A DNA stretch of 64,000 bases from Undaria pinnatifida (Eukaryota; Sar; Phaeophyceae; Laminariales; Alariaceae). Within the stretch, counting starts at the first letter, position 1, and each line of letters starts with the position of its first letter. The notes beneath the pieces are model-generated. The model searched no databases, was not told the DNA's origin, and saw nothing but the letters and a program-made list of their open reading frames with translations. Below are positions 1-10,402 of this stretch, in pieces. The DNA lies in NCBI GenBank assembly GCA_012845835.1, contig JABAKD010000014.1:5987396-6051395 (forward strand). Direction: 5' to 3'. A program made the translations under genes and the position numbers.

Positions 1-869
1 TTTTATTTCTGAGCGGCCCATGGAGGTGGCGGCGGGGAATCTGCCAACATTGGCAGGAAGGAATAGCCTGCCAACACAAAAAACGCCTGCAGAACCTACT
101 CTACAGAACCAGATTTCAATTGAATGCACGAGGTACGCGCTGTGATCGCGCCGGGTCTCTCAGGGAGATAAGAGAGACCGCAAGCGGGACCGCGCGCAGC
201 GCAGACACCAGACAACCGACACCACAGCCGGCTCCTCAGCACCATGCTGGTGTGGCGGTTATGTACGCTTTGGTATGTCTAATTGCGGCTCTCCTTGCCT
301 ACGACCACCGGGATCGTTTCCGTGGCCCAGGTCCCGAGCCAAGGCGCCTCCCTGTAGCAGCGGTTGTAGTGTTACTAATACAGTTTCGTTTCTTGGAGCC
401 TGCCATCTGGCGATGCGACGAGGTGGGTAGTAATGGCGGAGGCAGCGGTGGAGGCATTGGAAGCAGCAGCGGCGGAGATCGTGACGGCGCAGGTAGCGAT
501 GGAAGTAGCGGTGGAGGCAGCGGTGATGGATCCGCTCGGGAGAGCGAACCACAACAAAGTGCAACTTCATCTACTTGTACAGCATCGAACCAGGGCAGCG
601 TCGATTCATCGACATCACGAGCACTGTTCTGTCAAAGCCAGCAGAAAGCACGTCAAGGGGGGAAGCAAGCGGGTGGGGTAGTTTCCGTACAGCCCTCTAC
701 CTACGCTACACAAGGCCGGATGTAAGTGGTTCTATCGTAGACTTCTGTTTGTTACCTCCTGCTGTACGGACGAATCTTATACCTGGTACCATGGTGAAGC
801 AGTATAGGACACCAGTTAAGAAACATACATACCTGGTACCGGCGGTAAGACTATTTCTTATACTGTCGG

Positions 870-1055
870 ATTCGTCAGTCGAAAACGGCCGTTTTCGAAT
901 GAAGCCCAAATCGGGCGTTCTGACACAGTCTAAAAAGGGTTTTTTTGACTCAACTTTTTTCGACTGAGTTTTCCGACTGGGGGATCCAGTCGAAAAACTC
1001 GACCTTCTCGACTGGATCTGTCAGTCGAAAAGCTCAGTCGAAAACGTTTTACACC
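870..1055. repeat. cluster of AGTCGAAAA / TTTTCGACT inverted motifs
   Basis: About ten copies of a 9-10 base motif (cAGTCGAAAA and its complement) lie in both orientations within 180 bp. They form several nested hairpins, for example around AACGGCCGTT near 885 and around the GGGGGATCC stretch near 980. The cluster is kept in the second copy of the repeat at 60020-60205. It lies in the 3' noncoding part of the DIRS-like element and may be a structural or regulatory part of its terminus. No function is shown. Confidence 0.6.
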
Positions 1056-1566
1056 TTTTTTTAACCCATCGCATCGCTCATCCCACCACCAAACCCACAC
1101 CCACACGCCCACACATCCATACCAGGTACCACACAGTAGTATCATACAACAGCGCCCACGCTGCCTTGGCTATCACTGCTGTTGATTCTCGCCGCAAGTC
1201 AGCGTGGCGCACTCCTAGCTCCGCTCGCCAGTAGCATGTATCACACGACAGCAGTAGCGCGCGTTATCGATGCCATTTTGCCAACAAAGGCTACGCCTGC
1301 TGTAGCTTTGGCGGCTCTCGGCTGAGTGCAACGTGACGAACGTAGCTTTGGCGGCTTCCGGCCAAGCCCAACGCCACCAACCCGCCTGGAAGAGGGTTTG
1401 TCGCGCGCGAAGCACGCGTTGCTTGCGAAGAACGCACCAAGCACAGAGCTGCCAACCGAGTTTCGACTGCCATACTGCCATACAGCGTACTCTCTCACAC
1501 CAACCGCCTCTAGGAAGAGCACAAAAACTATGAAATCGACTCGACTGAATTGACGGCAAAGAAGAA

Positions 1567-1741
1567 TTTGTATTTTGCTTTCGAAGTTGTATCATATTAT
1601 TGCGCACCCCCCGCTCGGAGCACGGGGGGCGGAGAGAGGGGCAGGCCCCCGGGGCTGCTCCAACAGCAGCCCCACGCTATCGTCCGTAACCCTGGGTCAA
1701 GTTCCATTCCAACTGGCAATGTCGAGCTTTCGACGCCAGCC
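1567..1741 (-). repeat. direct repeat of the DIRS-like element (distal unit)
   Basis: About 175 bp closely matching 2639-2812 in the same orientation; the shared stretch runs from TTTGTATTTTGCTTTCGAAG to CTTTCGACGCCA. The equivalent pair in the other copy is at about 60720-60894 and 61787-61960. It would be the B2 unit if the element has Ngaro-type split direct repeats (A1-ORFs-B1-A2-B2); that assignment is inference. Confidence 0.7.
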
Positions 1742-2638
1742 TTCACCTGAAAAACTCGAAACATAAACACATAGGGTCTATTGCTGCACTCTGTGGTACT
1801 CAGCACAAGCACACACACGACAAATCTCACGCAAACATGGTGTACTAGAGGAGTACCCATAATATATAATACATACATGACGTCAGTATACATATGTACT
1901 CCGCGGCCAAGCCGCACTATTACACACAACTCTCTCTCCTGCAGTTTCAGATTGCGCTAATACCGAGCTCAGTGTGGGACCAAACCTCTGCGCCTGCTTA
2001 TTAGCACCTGTCATCACACAACATCTGCACAACATAGTGCAAATTCCATACTAGGAAGAATGGACGCACCTCCAGCGTGGAGACATGCGTGCATGTTCAC
2101 TAAGCACGGTAAGCAAATCGACATTGCACGAACGCCTGCATTGCACAACCCAGCTTCCCGACGGAAAAAAAGGCGCACCTCCAGCTTGGAGACGTGCGCG
2201 CGCCACTCGGATGGCACAAACAGGGACCCTGAGCACTACACAAAGAATCATCCAAACGCGCAACCTACGACACCCGGGCTGCTGCATACCGCTCCCTAGA
2301 TACGTGTAGCTAACAGCAACGAACACTCTCCCGCGTTGCTGCGACCGCCTCATTCCCCTTCCACTGACTCCCTCAAAAGCACGGGCGGGTGGGTGGGAAA
2401 TCAGCCAGTCTACCACACCTTGAACCTGTCTCGCTGACGATGCTTGTCTCTTCTCCGCGTTCTTCGCTTGCTATTAATGGTCAGCAACCAGACAGACAGA
2501 TCCAAGGTTCCCTTTGCCATACCAGGACAAGTACAAGTAACCACCCGCGTTGATCTCATTGATCAACGTGCAATAACCCCAAACTTCTTCCGTACATACA
2601 AAACCCTTGTTTTCTCGTTCCTCGATACTAATACACGC

Positions 2639-2812
2639 TTTGTATTTTGCTTTCGAAGTTGTATCATATTATTGCGCACCCCCCGCTCGGAGCAGGGGAG
2701 GCGGAGAGAGGGGCAGCCCCCCGGGGCTGCTCCAACAGCAGCCTCTCGCTATCGTCCGTAACCCTGAGTCAAGTTCCATTCCAACTGGCAATGTCGAGCT
2801 TTCGACGCCAAC
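2639..2812 (-). repeat. direct repeat of the DIRS-like element (ORF-proximal unit)
   Basis: Partner of 1567-1741, about 1.07 kb away and next to the 3' end of the recombinase frames. It would be the B1 unit under the split-repeat reading. The intervening 1750-2635 would then be A2, whose A1 partner should lie 5' of the RT and is missing here. Confidence 0.7.
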
Positions 2813-3062
2813 CTCCAACAATGATAGTTGGCTCAGCTTACGGGCGCATTGAGTCCCTCGCCTACCCATTTGCTGTACCCAAGGATGCGCACGTCAATAT
2901 CCAACTTCTCATTTCTATCCGCCTGGCACAAATGAGAAGGTTGCGTACTAGCTGAAGTAGTTACGTCGACTTTTATCCCTCCAGCTTTGGAATGGGGTTA
3001 ACTTGCCCCCACTCTGTACCCTGCCCCGGCTGGATCCCGTTACCCATCCCCTCCTGGGCCAT

Positions 3063-4028
3063 TCAATTTGCTAGCCGGCTGGCACCCTTCCCGTGGCTAC
3101 GAACGTACGCGTTATAGGCATCAGACGCCCACCGGCCCTCCCGTTGCGACGTCTCTGGGGAGGCACCCCCTGCTGACATGTGCGTTGCGCTCCCAATCCT
3201 AAGGGAGTGCAGCGCGTACTCATCCCCCCGCACGCCCACCAACGCAACCACTTCTCGTTGTTGCTTCGTCCACATGGACCATCTGCCACCATTGCTGCCA
3301 TACGCCACAAGAGGAGCCGACTAGAACAAAACAAACAACAAGGTATAAACTCGAGCATAAGATCGACAGCACCGCCACCAGTCCCCACGGGACTCGGTGA
3401 ACCCGCCCGAACGCGCGAAATCACCGCCATTTTGCGCAACTGGTCGCCCTTAGACCCACGAAATCGAACCTCGACGCGGTCGGCTCTCGACCATCGCGCC
3501 ACCCCCAACTGTACCCGACCGCGAAAGAAAGCCACGTCTGCCCGCCGTAAACAATACGTTTCGTCCGGGTTTCCGCGAACATTTCGGATGCGCGGGTTAA
3601 TAAAAAAAACGACGCACACAACGCAAGCCACAACACGCGCCCTCGGTTACGCCGATCAGGGATCGAAGTTTCGCCAGCAAGCAACATAGCCCACGACACG
3701 GGCCGACGCACGGTCGCCTGACTACCCACTTCGGCATGCGAGCGCGCCGCATCTTTGAGGGCGCTCGAGAGAAACGGGGTGAGTTTTGTAGAGCTCAAAA
3801 CCGCGTGAAATGCGATGAAAAAACTTATGGCCGACAGATGGCTTTCGATGGTCGCCGACCGCAGATAAAGACGGGAACACCAGAACGTACCCGAAAGTCT
3901 ACCCATGCTCCATAATTCCCCAAATAAGCTCGTTCAGTCGAGGCCGCAACGGCGTGGCGCATGTGTCCGAGGCCACCACCGAAGTACATGGAGAAATGCC
4001 GATGGTCCCCAGTTCCCGAACCTGCCAC
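3063..4028 (-). pseudogene. tyrosine recombinase of DIRS-like element, frameshifted
   Basis: Pieces of a tyrosine recombinase lie in three frames. 4028-3825 holds the N-terminal SAM-like core-binding region (STERAYLGNYGAWVDFR). 3906-3421 holds the start of the catalytic domain, with the first arginine in LLTRASEMFAET. 3308-3063 holds the C-terminal box, HSLR, followed by GRWASDAYNAYVRSHGKG with the tyrosine nucleophile. So R, HxxR, W and Y are all still visible, but not in one frame. About 75 bp present in the second copy (near 63000-63075) are deleted here at about 3865, removing part of the core-binding domain. In DIRS elements this enzyme inserts a circular cDNA without target duplication. 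The 5' end overlaps the RNase H frame by about 130 bp. Confidence 0.8.
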
Positions 4029-5127
4029 GGAATGTTGGGACGGACGGCGCGTAAATTATCGAGAACGGAGCCGCGATCCCAGCGAGAGATACCGTCGGCG
4101 GCAGCGTTGTGGATACCACGCACATGCATTGCCTTAAAATGCCATCCTGATGACACTTCGAGAACGCCGAGGAGACGCGTGAGGGCACCGAAACGCGGTT
4201 CCAGCCCCCCCCGACACCGCCGCACTCCATGCACGGCGGCCTCGTTGTCTCCTCGCAACAAAACACAAGCTCCCGTCGCTGACGGTCAATCGGCACACGA
4301 AGACATTAGGACAAATGCCGCCCAAACGTCCAAGCGCGTTGATAGATAAGTCGTCCACGCCGCGGACGGACTTACTCGAGCCGCAAAACCGTGACTGTTC
4401 CTGGGCTGTGAGATCATAGCACCAGTAAACACCGGTTTCGAGACAATATCGCCCGACGGCGGTTTTTGACGCGTCCGAGAAAAACGTAGATTGTGCCGGG
4501 CGCTCCAGCAAATGATACATCGGCGCCGACAGCACCCCGCCGCGCGCGTCAACACTTTTGTCAACAAACCACCGCCAGAACTCGAGACCCGCATGGAACT
4601 CAGGCCCAAGGGCAACACGCCGCCCCGGATTGGCCATTCGGCCAGCGAAGTGATCACCGGCAGCGATGCGCGGCATCTCAACCGAAGCCAACAAACGATG
4701 CACGGAGAAAGACCCGGGACGAACGGCAAAAGAGATGTGCATCAGGAAACCCGCCAGCTGCGACACCTGCTTCGCTGAAGCATAGGTGCGAGTCGGGGGC
4801 CACTCCGCTAAAATCAACCGCAGCTTGAGGCGCTTATGTGGCGGCGCCATCACCGTAAGTGCCTTAGTGTTCACTAACCAGCCCAGCACTTCGAGACGCG
4901 TGTCCCACGAGACGCGTGTCCCAGTTAGTGATTTTGCTGGCGGACAACAGAGGAGGGTCGGACGCGCCACGTACGCCCAACATACGAAAGTGGTCCGACG
5001 CCAACGATTGCACAGCCCGCATGCAGCGACGACCGTCCGGCCACCACTGAACCTCGACAAGACTGCCGTCGTCTACGAAGCACCGCACGAAAAAAAAACT
5101 CCCAGCGTAGCCGCCGCGGAACGACAC
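3899..5127 (-). pseudogene. reverse transcriptase/RNase H of DIRS-like element, 5'-truncated and frameshifted
   Basis: 5127-4864 begins just before the RT catalytic motif (CFVDDGSLVEVQWW). The next frame, 5060-4134, continues RT thumb-like sequence (WDTRLEVLGWLV, KQVSQLAGFLMHISFA) into RNase H with FFSDASKTAVG as its first acidic motif. 4261-3899 then carries LLRGDNEAAVHGVRR and HNAAADGISRWD, the later RNase H motifs. Frameshifts near 4915 and 4262 break the protein. Everything N-terminal to the FVDD box is missing, including the fingers. The last 130 bp (3899-4028) also encode the start of the recombinase in another frame, a layout typical of DIRS elements and retained in both copies. Confidence 0.8.
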
Positions 5128-5129
5128 CT

Positions 5130-5600
5130 GTCACTGGCGGATTGGTAGGCCTACAGTAGAAGCTAGTATACTGCTGCGGTTTCGGTCGCCAGCCCGCCAC
5201 TTTTTTCTTCACAATGTGGGTGGAACGGAGCGGTCACACGTACATGGTACTTTGGCCGCACCGTAATTTGTTGGTAATTGTTTCTTTGGCGGTTGACCGG
5301 TAGCTATTCGGGGTTTACGTGAGTCAATAGTTCGCTACTATTGGGGGTCTCGGTCACCCGAGACTGCGTATGTTAAAGCACCGGCCAGTTGGCCGGGGGG
5401 ATCGGGTTTTGGAATTAAATCGCGATCGGTCAACCGCAAAAGAAACAATTATAAATACAGTACGGTGTCGTCAATACCATGTACGCGTGACCGCTCCGGT
5501 CCACCCACATTCCAAAGCAGAAAGGTACGGGCTAGCGGGAGAAACCGCAGCAATAGAGGCTAGTTCTACCGTAGGCCTACCAATCCGCCACTAGAAGCAG
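5130..5600. repeat. foldback repeat with arms of about 180 bp
   Basis: The left arm (about 5137-5310, starting TGGCGGATTGGTAGGCCTAC) is the reverse complement of the right arm (about 5405-5593), with about 80-85% identity by eye. The centre contains a second small hairpin (GTCTCGG TCAC CCGAGAC at 5347-5364). No clear target duplication was found. It abuts the broken 5' end of the DIRS-like RT. It is either a foldback MITE that inserted there or the inverted terminal repeat of the DIRS element; the second copy leaves the window before this can be tested. Confidence 0.65.
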
Positions 5601-5711
5601 CGACCGGTGCCGCCGGCTCTCGCGTCACGCCGGTGGAGCCCAGGCTAAATTTCTTTGGGAGAGATGTGGGGCTCTTTCAGTGAAGATGCTCCGTAAATTC
5701 AGGTGCATCTA

Positions 5712-6369
5712 TTACCGCGTCACACAAGAGGCGTCTTCATCGGCTTCGCTTTTCTCCTGACTCTGGGTTTCGCTAGTGATCTTTGCCGAGAAGTTGTCTC
5801 TAATCTCAACAACAATTAATGCTCCCTTTTGATGAAAGTTTTCGGCCGCCGTTTTGCGTAGGTTTGTTGGTGCATTGACAGCAACAAGATCACCGCATCG
5901 CATGCATGTGTATGCACCGTATGCTGAAAATATGATACTGTATGCAGAACGATTACTATGTATTGCACGTCGCAAAATGAGTTCAAGCAGAATGAATACT
6001 CTACGAATAGCACGACTCAGTTTGTTGAGTATGTTGTCTTCGTTTCTCAACCCGTTATTTCTGCTCAACGGCGTACCCTAGGAGAGCCTCATCAAAAACG
6101 GATACTACCGATATGATATCGTACCGGATGTCATGGGCCAAAAAGTGCCGTTTGATTCGTGGCGGAACAGCGTGTGGGCCACGCCGGTATATGCGTCTCC
6201 AGCGGTTACACCCGAAATATACTACTCTTGAACGTAGTGCACGCTCCGCTTCAAATACACCGTGGTACACACAGCACGACTGCGTAAAATGACCGAGCAC
6301 GCCGAAATTTTTGTGGTCCTGTCTACTTCCGCGCATACTATGAAAACTCTTGACTCGATCTATAGCCAA
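5712..6369 (-). other. two neighbouring unassigned reading frames
   Basis: 6369-6055 (104 codons) and 6068-5712 (118 codons) run in the same direction and overlap by a few bases in different frames. Parts look protein-like: YFGCNRWRRIYRRG and FLAHDIRYDIISVVSVFDEALL in the first, and a CxxC pair in YTCMRCGDLVAVNAPTNLRK in the second. No family was recognised. A splice joining them (a GTACGC donor near 6076 and a TTTTCAG acceptor near 5930) does not preserve phase. They could be transposon remnants or chance frames. Confidence 0.2.
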
Positions 6370-8035
6370 CGAAGACTGTAGTATGGGCCATGATTGTTAA
6401 AAATTAACAGTTTGTTAGAAGCATCCCACGCTATAGGGGCGCAGCGGAAGGTTCCAAGAATTTCTGATAATATTACAAGATTTTCTGAGCTCCTAACATG
6501 GGGAAACTCAATATCAACATCAACGTCATCCGAAGTATGACTTCGAAGACATTCGTTCGCGCTATCCGACCACCATTAGACCTACAGCAAGAATTGTCGT
6601 AAAACTATCATGATAACCTCGATAGAGCCACACTCGATGAGCTCAACCGTTCAGATATACCTTTTTTTGGCTCCTGGGCACAAAAACGTACAACTTCTAA
6701 CGTGGGACGACTCAGTAGTAGTAGTTCCCCCTCCGTAGCGCCGGTGTGTGAAAACCGGAAATACCGGCATTGTAGCGGTAACCCCGGCAATATACTCCGC
6801 GTACTGCCACTATCTATACTGGTTATTGTTCACATCTGTGCTAACCGATTTCACAAGCATTGCAGCGGGCAACCGGCAATACTCAACAACCATTGGGCGG
6901 CTAGCGAGCGCCTGCACGGCCGCACCGACCACCACGCTCTGCTATCATGGCATCCCCTCCCCCCCGTTGCCTCGTTCTAATTTGTAGCAAGTGTCCCCTG
7001 ATGCCTGTGGGTGGGAATTTAGACGCACCCCTTCGCTCTGAAGACGTCTAGCCCCGGCAAGCAACACGGCTATTAAACCTCTAAACGGTCGCGCGCATCG
7101 ACTACCACTGTGTTATGGTGTCTCCTACCTCCACTGCGGCTGTGGCGTCATGACTTGTACGAACAAATGTCCGGTGAACATTCTTGGAAGGCGTTACATC
7201 GCCTGCCTGAATGGGGACTTAGACAGCCCTTCGCTCAGAAGACATCTCGGCGAGGCAAACAATACATAGCATACAGAACACTTACTCTACAATGACCCTC
7301 CTCCAAAATCAGCGAGATTCTTCAACGAACGTCTCTTGGCTGTTCGACACGAGGAAGGATGCTCTATGAATAAACAAACCCTTTTCGAATATTTCCTTGT
7401 ATGCAACGGACTATCGAACGAGATGGCGTTGGGGCAACAACGGGCACCGTATTTCAGGATATACGGCCGGGAGCTGGTTTTAAAACCGGCGATTTCGTTA
7501 AAGAGAGGTTGGGGGGGCTACCGTGGAACGACTCACAATAATCCAAACAAATTCCCCTGCGCTGCGCTGTGATGCGGGCAGGCCGATGCTATGGTTGGAA
7601 GGAGGGGGGGGGGGGTGCTCTCGTTTCATGCGTAGCCATAGTCGAATGACCATAGACCTACAAAGCTGAGGCGGAGAACGCCGGGGTTTCACCGACCAGG
7701 CAGACACCGCGTGCACCAATGCGCCAATAGCTATGCGAGGGGCTCGGCGAGTGGGTCGTCGCGCAAAGGGTGAGCTACATCCTACCAATGACCTCACTGG
7801 TGAGGAGGACTCACAGCCAGCTACTCGCGCGAGTGACTGCGTCTCTCTATTTACGTTGCGACAACAAATCAAAATGTGGTTTTAAAGCAGTACGTCTGTT
7901 TCTTAAATGGCCTGCAAACTCGTTAAATTTTTGTGTGAAATGGGGATACCTCCCCTGCGGCAGCCGCCGTTGAACCGCCAATCCGTAGAAGCGTGTCGAT
8001 TATCTGCGCACGGGAAGTTCACCGCACGTGGGGCG
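6370..8035. other. no gene recognised downstream of the cupin gene
   Basis: 1.7 kb containing the 3' flank of the minus-strand cupin gene. Only short frames without recognisable domains were seen. A palindromic TACTCGCGCGAGTGAC occurs at 7825-7840, related to the palindromes at 13964 and 17228. Confidence 0.4.
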
Positions 8036-8182
8036 CTAGTCTTCGGAGTTGTAGCCGTAGCTGAGGCTGTCGTCGTCGAGAAGGCCGCAACGCTGCAGGC
8101 ACTGACGGCGAGCCATGGCGGGTGCCTCCGGCAGTACCTCTAGGAGGGCTTTGAGGGTGGGGTCGTCAATGTTAAGCGATGC
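8036..8182 (-). CDS. cupin gene exon 4 (C-terminus and stop)
   Basis: 48 codons plus stop. The acceptor is ccgtgcag|GCA and the first residues ASLNIDDPTLKALL continue the ...DEAIQ of exon 3 as in germin-like C-terminal helices. The tail is acidic with RRQCLQRCG before it. Confidence 0.88.
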   Translation of the reverse strand, partial: ASLNIDDPTLKALLEVLPEAPAMARRQCLQRCGLLDDDSLSYGYNSED

Positions 8183-10368
8183 CTGCACGGACCAAGGATC
8201 AAGGTACGACAGAGGTAAGAGGAATGCAGTAGTAGAGTACACCTTTAGAAGGGTGAAGAAAACAGATACGCATAATGTATTTGCGGGTTGCACGATGAAT
8301 TTACTATTTCCTGAACAACATGGAGGATCACGAAAGAGATAACCAACCGGCGCGGCGGATTTGAAAGCCACGCGATACCGCCATAGCATGAACAGGAGAC
8401 TCACGAGGCGAAATATCGGGTTGCGAACGCCGGGCTCTCTGGTGATATATACTTTCTGGCAAAAGTGTGGTGTGGCACCCCGATCGATGTGCGAAGAAGT
8501 TGCGCCTGTCCTCTCGTCGACCCACGGCGGCGATAATATCACAACTTCTAGATCTTTGTCCCGACATGGTGCCGCTGGCATTGGCTAGAAACCGTCTTCT
8601 GTGAGGCTTGCCTCTTGCGATATATTTTGCGTGTGAAGCTGTTCTTTGTGTCAGGAGCATTCGCTGCATACGTGACTCCACCCCTGACCCAGAGTGGGGC
8701 TGCACGGTTCCGCAAGGAAGAGTCTCAGTTGAGCTCGGGTCGGTTGCCCAGTTCACATCGGAAACAAGCATGTTGGCATGGAACGAACGAATGCGAACGG
8801 CCTCGTTCCATCACAACCTTTCCAACAGGTCAAAATTCGATAGCACACACTCTGAGCCACGTGACGACGTGGTCAATCTAGTTGATGGACTGTCCGGTTT
8901 TGAGCCTGGTGTGCGCGGGTCCGAATTTCGATATCATCGGGAAAAAAAAGGCTAGAAATTTCTTGTATTCCCAGACAATTTTTTTCCAGTGGTGAGAGAG
9001 GTGAGCCCCGGACATCCCTGCTACGAAGTCGGCGAAAATCATATATCACCAACGAGATCGAAATCATATTATAAAAAAAAAATACTTCATCCAGCTGTGA
9101 GATCGACGACATCGTCGAACTCATCTTTGCCAGCTGTGTGTGATACTCCGATCGCGCGTATTACGGGGTGTGTGTCCTCATCAAGGATATTGGCCGGCGA
9201 CCCCCCTTGGAACTACTGCAGTGTAGCTTGTACTAGGGTTAACAGGGTAATCAATCTGTGTACGGAAACCATAGAACCCGTCTTTGAGGGGGACAAAATC
9301 TGGCAGCTGAAAAGATATGTGTTGGTTATGTAGCGCTACTCGCTGAGCTAGTTAGTCACGTGGCGCTGAGTATAGCAGGTGGTGCTATTATATAGCAAAT
9401 AAGAGGTGTACATGTCACTTTTTGGCAACCTCTTTTTTTTCCTTTGATGACGGTTGTGAGATCCTTAATTAACCCATATTTGTCGGAATGTCATTCTTGT
9501 TTTCTAGAAAAACGAATGTTTTCGATTTTGGGCAATCAATGAGGTTTGTCCGTCGGGTCGCACTTTCAGCTCACTCGAAATAAGTTCCGGCGGGGGCCAA
9601 ACATTGAGATCTACCCAGCAAGGTTAACGGCGGCCCGGATCTTCGACCGGACCTTGATAAATCATCACTCAAATGCGATCTTCGACCGGACCTTGATAAA
9701 TCATCACTCAAATGCTATATTATCAAGTATTAAAGAGCATTATTATGCTGCTTGTTATGGTATCATTGCCCTGAAAGCCTACTAGCAAGGCGTATTATTC
9801 AAGGTCTAAGAGATGATACGGGAAATATTTATTGCAGGGTTTAACATATGCCCTTGAAGGCATGTGCGCATAGGAAAAAGGGGATGACGATGCATTTGCT
9901 CTTGAGATTAACAACGCGTTACATGGGGCGTGCATACCGCACGGAAAAATATCAAACAAACCTCGGGGGCCACACTCCAAGATGCATACATAGGTATGAA
10001 ATAGAGACAACAGACAGGCGTGCGAAAGGCCTTGGCCCCAGACGGAATATAAGGCCCCTAAAAGCCTTCCTTCTAGGATGATACGAGTATAATATGAGGT
10101 CGGCACGTGCTATTAACGGCACAGCAGTGTAGAGGACCTGTATCAAGGTATACCACTTTTTTTGGCAATATTTTTTCGGAATGACGGCGGGCCCCTTAAC
10201 CCCACAAGGCCGTCGGAATACGAATAATATTTCATTTTTTTCTTCGTAATGCACGGTCGGAAGAATATCATCCTCTTCTTGTTGGTTCTGCGTCGTCGAT
10301 CGTCGGAAATAATGTCGTTCCCGTTATTGTTTTTGTGCATTGTCGGAATCTCTTTCTTGTTGTTTTCG

Positions 10369-10402
<34 letters not shown>

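Larger units (their letters stand above)
1..5129 (-). mobile_element. DIRS-like tyrosine-recombinase retroelement, decayed, 5'-truncated (copy 1)
   Basis: Bases from about 5 to 5100 recur in the same orientation at 59157-64000, with a few indels and roughly 95% identity by eye. Read on the minus strand, the coding order is reverse transcriptase (from the FVDD motif onward), RNase H, then a tyrosine recombinase, and there is no integrase or retropepsin. That order and content are those of the DIRS order. The reading frames are broken by several frameshifts, so this copy is dead. RT upstream of the catalytic FVDD box is missing, because a foldback repeat begins at 5130. The 3 kb downstream of the recombinase (1-3060) is shared by both copies and contains a direct repeat pair (1567-1741 and 2639-2812), as expected for the split direct repeats of Ngaro/PAT-like elements, but the left A repeat cannot be seen. 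The outer end lies at or just beyond base 1. Confidence 0.75.

Noticed and set aside
120-725. 201-codon frame with a hydrophobic segment and a Ser/Gly-rich tail
   Set aside because: In the second copy of the repeat (59271-59876) the same frame is broken by a stop at 59534. It lies antisense in the 3' part of a DIRS-like element, and the Ser/Gly part comes from a GGC/AGC-rich run that also gives Ala-rich and Arg-rich frames.
5930-6076. Intron joining the two unassigned frames at 5712-6369
   Set aside because: Donor and acceptor dinucleotides exist, but the phases do not match and no protein family supports the join.
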